Assembly (NCBI GenBank): GCA_003164895.1
Contig: PLUL01000045.1
Location: 1 to 51,104 of the forward strand
Length of the DNA stretch: 51,104 nucleotides
Direction: 5' to 3'
From: Bacteroidota bacterium
Lineage (GTDB): Bacteria; Bacteroidota; Bacteroidia; Palsa-948
Of the stretch, positions 50,380 to 51,104 are shown one piece after another. The first letter of the stretch is position 1. Each line of letters starts with the position of its first letter. Below the pieces are notes generated by a model. That model was not told the DNA's origin, did not search any database, and saw only the letters and a list, made by a program, of their open reading frames with translations. The position numbers were made by a program, and so were the translations under genes.

Positions 50380-51104
50380 ATGAAAATAAAATCTGTCTTA
50401 GTCGCTCAGCCGAAGCCAGAGTCTGAAAAATCTCCTTACCTCGACCTTGCCAAAAAATACAATCTGAAAATTGACTTCATCCCTTTGTTTCACATGGAGG
50501 GAATTTCAGCAAAAGAATTTCGTCAGGAAAGAATTAATCTTTCAGAATATACCGGAGTAATTGTTACCAGTCGCCACTGCATTGACCATTATTTTCGCTT
50601 GTGCCAGGAAATGAGATTTGAAGTTCCTGAATCAATGAAATATTTTTGCACGTCGGATGCCATCGGATATTATATTCAGAAATATATTCAATACAGAAAA
50701 AGAAAAGTGTTTCATGGAAAACAAAATGTTCATGACCTTGCCGTAATACTTCGCAAACACAAAAACGAAAAATTTCTTTTGCCTCATTCAAATGTTCATA
50801 ATAAGGAAATTGATGTTGTGCTTGACAAGGAAAAAATAAATTATACAAAAGCTCTTTTTTACCGCGCGGTTCCCAGCGACCTTTCTCACATCAAAACATT
50901 GAATTACGATGCATTGGTTTTTTTCAGTCCGGCAGATGTGAAATCTCTTACCAAAAATTTCCCAAAATTCAGACAGAGAGAAACCATAATTGCTGCATTT
51001 GGAACTACCACAGCTAAAGCCGTTCAGAATGCCGGATTTCGCTTGAATATTCAAGCCCCAACGCCAGAATCGCCATCTATGGCAATGGCTCTTGAAAATT
51101 ATAT
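50380..51104 (+). CDS. hemD: Uroporphyrinogen-III synthase (3' truncated by window edge)
   Basis: Cyclises hydroxymethylbilane to uroporphyrinogen III in haem synthesis. The frame opens at ATG 50380 and runs off the window after 241 codons, close to the usual ~250. HemD features are VLVAQPKPESEKSPY at the N-terminus, GVIVTSRHCIDHYF, FCTSDAIGYYIQKY, ALVFFSPADVKSL and the C-terminal IIAAFGTTTAKAVQNAGFRL followed by APTPESPSMAMAL, the region that contacts substrate. The gene is 39 bases after the DUF4271 gene. Confidence 0.9.
   Translation, partial: MKIKSVLVAQPKPESEKSPYLDLAKKYNLKIDFIPLFHMEGISAKEFRQERINLSEYTGVIVTSRHCIDHYFRLCQEMRFEVPESMKYFCTSDAIGYYIQKYIQYRKRKVFHGKQNVHDLAVILRKHKNEKFLLPHSNVHNKEIDVVLDKEKINYTKALFYRAVPSDLSHIKTLNYDALVFFSPADVKSLTKNFPKFRQRETIIAAFGTTTAKAVQNAGFRLNIQAPTPESPSMAMALENY

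Noticed and set aside
50487..50500. Third parS-like site (TGTTTCACATGGAG) in hemD
   Set aside because: Only the left half matches; the right half has several mismatches, so ParB binding is unlikely.

Overview
This window is chromosomal DNA of a member of the phylum Bacteroidota, probably an environmental gliding or type IX secretion (T9SS) lineage. The evidence is GldE and GldD, three PorP/SprF- or PorE-type genes, two 'gliding motility-associated' (CHU_C) C-terminal domains, a fused SecDF, a 657-residue GyrB, a SiaB/SiaC pair, an AURKAIP1/COX24-type mini ribosomal protein, the HU-mutY-ssb-gldE-gldD gene order, and promoters of the Bacteroidota type (TTTG, about 19 bases, TAnnTTTG). Non-coding DNA is AT-rich. 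I saw no rRNA, tRNA, CRISPR array, prophage or transposase.

Layout. 1-11.5 kb is mostly housekeeping: the end of tgt, fbp, an acetyltransferase, a small outer-membrane barrel, gyrB, kmo, then a leftward asd-miaB-era-der run. 11.7-14.9 kb holds two tandem ECF sigma factor/membrane protein pairs, and the second runs into uvrC. 16.7-19.7 kb is a leftward block (rng, mini ribosomal protein, TPR protein, HU). 19.8-26.5 kb is mutY-ssb-gldE-gldD-secDF. 26.6-30.7 kb has pyrH, the siaB-siaC pair, plsC, rnc and haaO. 30.8-37.4 kb is a signalling and envelope block: a WG-repeat protein, YfiR-like protein, TPR protein, HAMP-SpoIIE phosphatase and Kelch-OmpA protein. 37.7-47.9 kb is a surface and T9SS block: two paralogous surface proteins, a 21-bp tandem repeat array, a CHU_C adhesin, PorP/SprF, a PorE-like OmpA protein and a second PorP/SprF. 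48.2-51.1 kb holds an HTH protein, two parS-like palindromes, a methyltransferase, a DUF4271 membrane protein and the start of hemD.

How genes work together. kmo and haaO are two steps of the tryptophan-to-quinolinate route to NAD. gldD, gldE, the PorP/SprF proteins and the PorE-like protein belong to gliding/T9SS, with the 793-residue CHU_C adhesin as a likely type-B cargo. SiaB (kinase) and SiaC (phosphoprotein) lie 5 kb from a SiaA-like HAMP-SpoIIE phosphatase. That phosphatase sits between a YfiR-like periplasmic protein and an OmpA-type protein, which resembles YfiBNR with a phosphatase in place of the diguanylate cyclase.

Most unusual features: (i) the hydrophobic cores of at least five, probably six, signal peptides are encoded by tandem 7-nt repeats of unrelated sequence, and the same kind of repeat occurs between genes and in two protein tails; (ii) two palindromes with a perfect 14-bp parS core 222 bp apart, one inside a methyltransferase gene; (iii) a 14-unit, 21-bp array open in several frames; (iv) a dispersed GATTACACCGAT hairpin element with two inverted ~70-bp copies; (v) the YfiR/SpoIIE/OmpA plus SiaBC arrangement.
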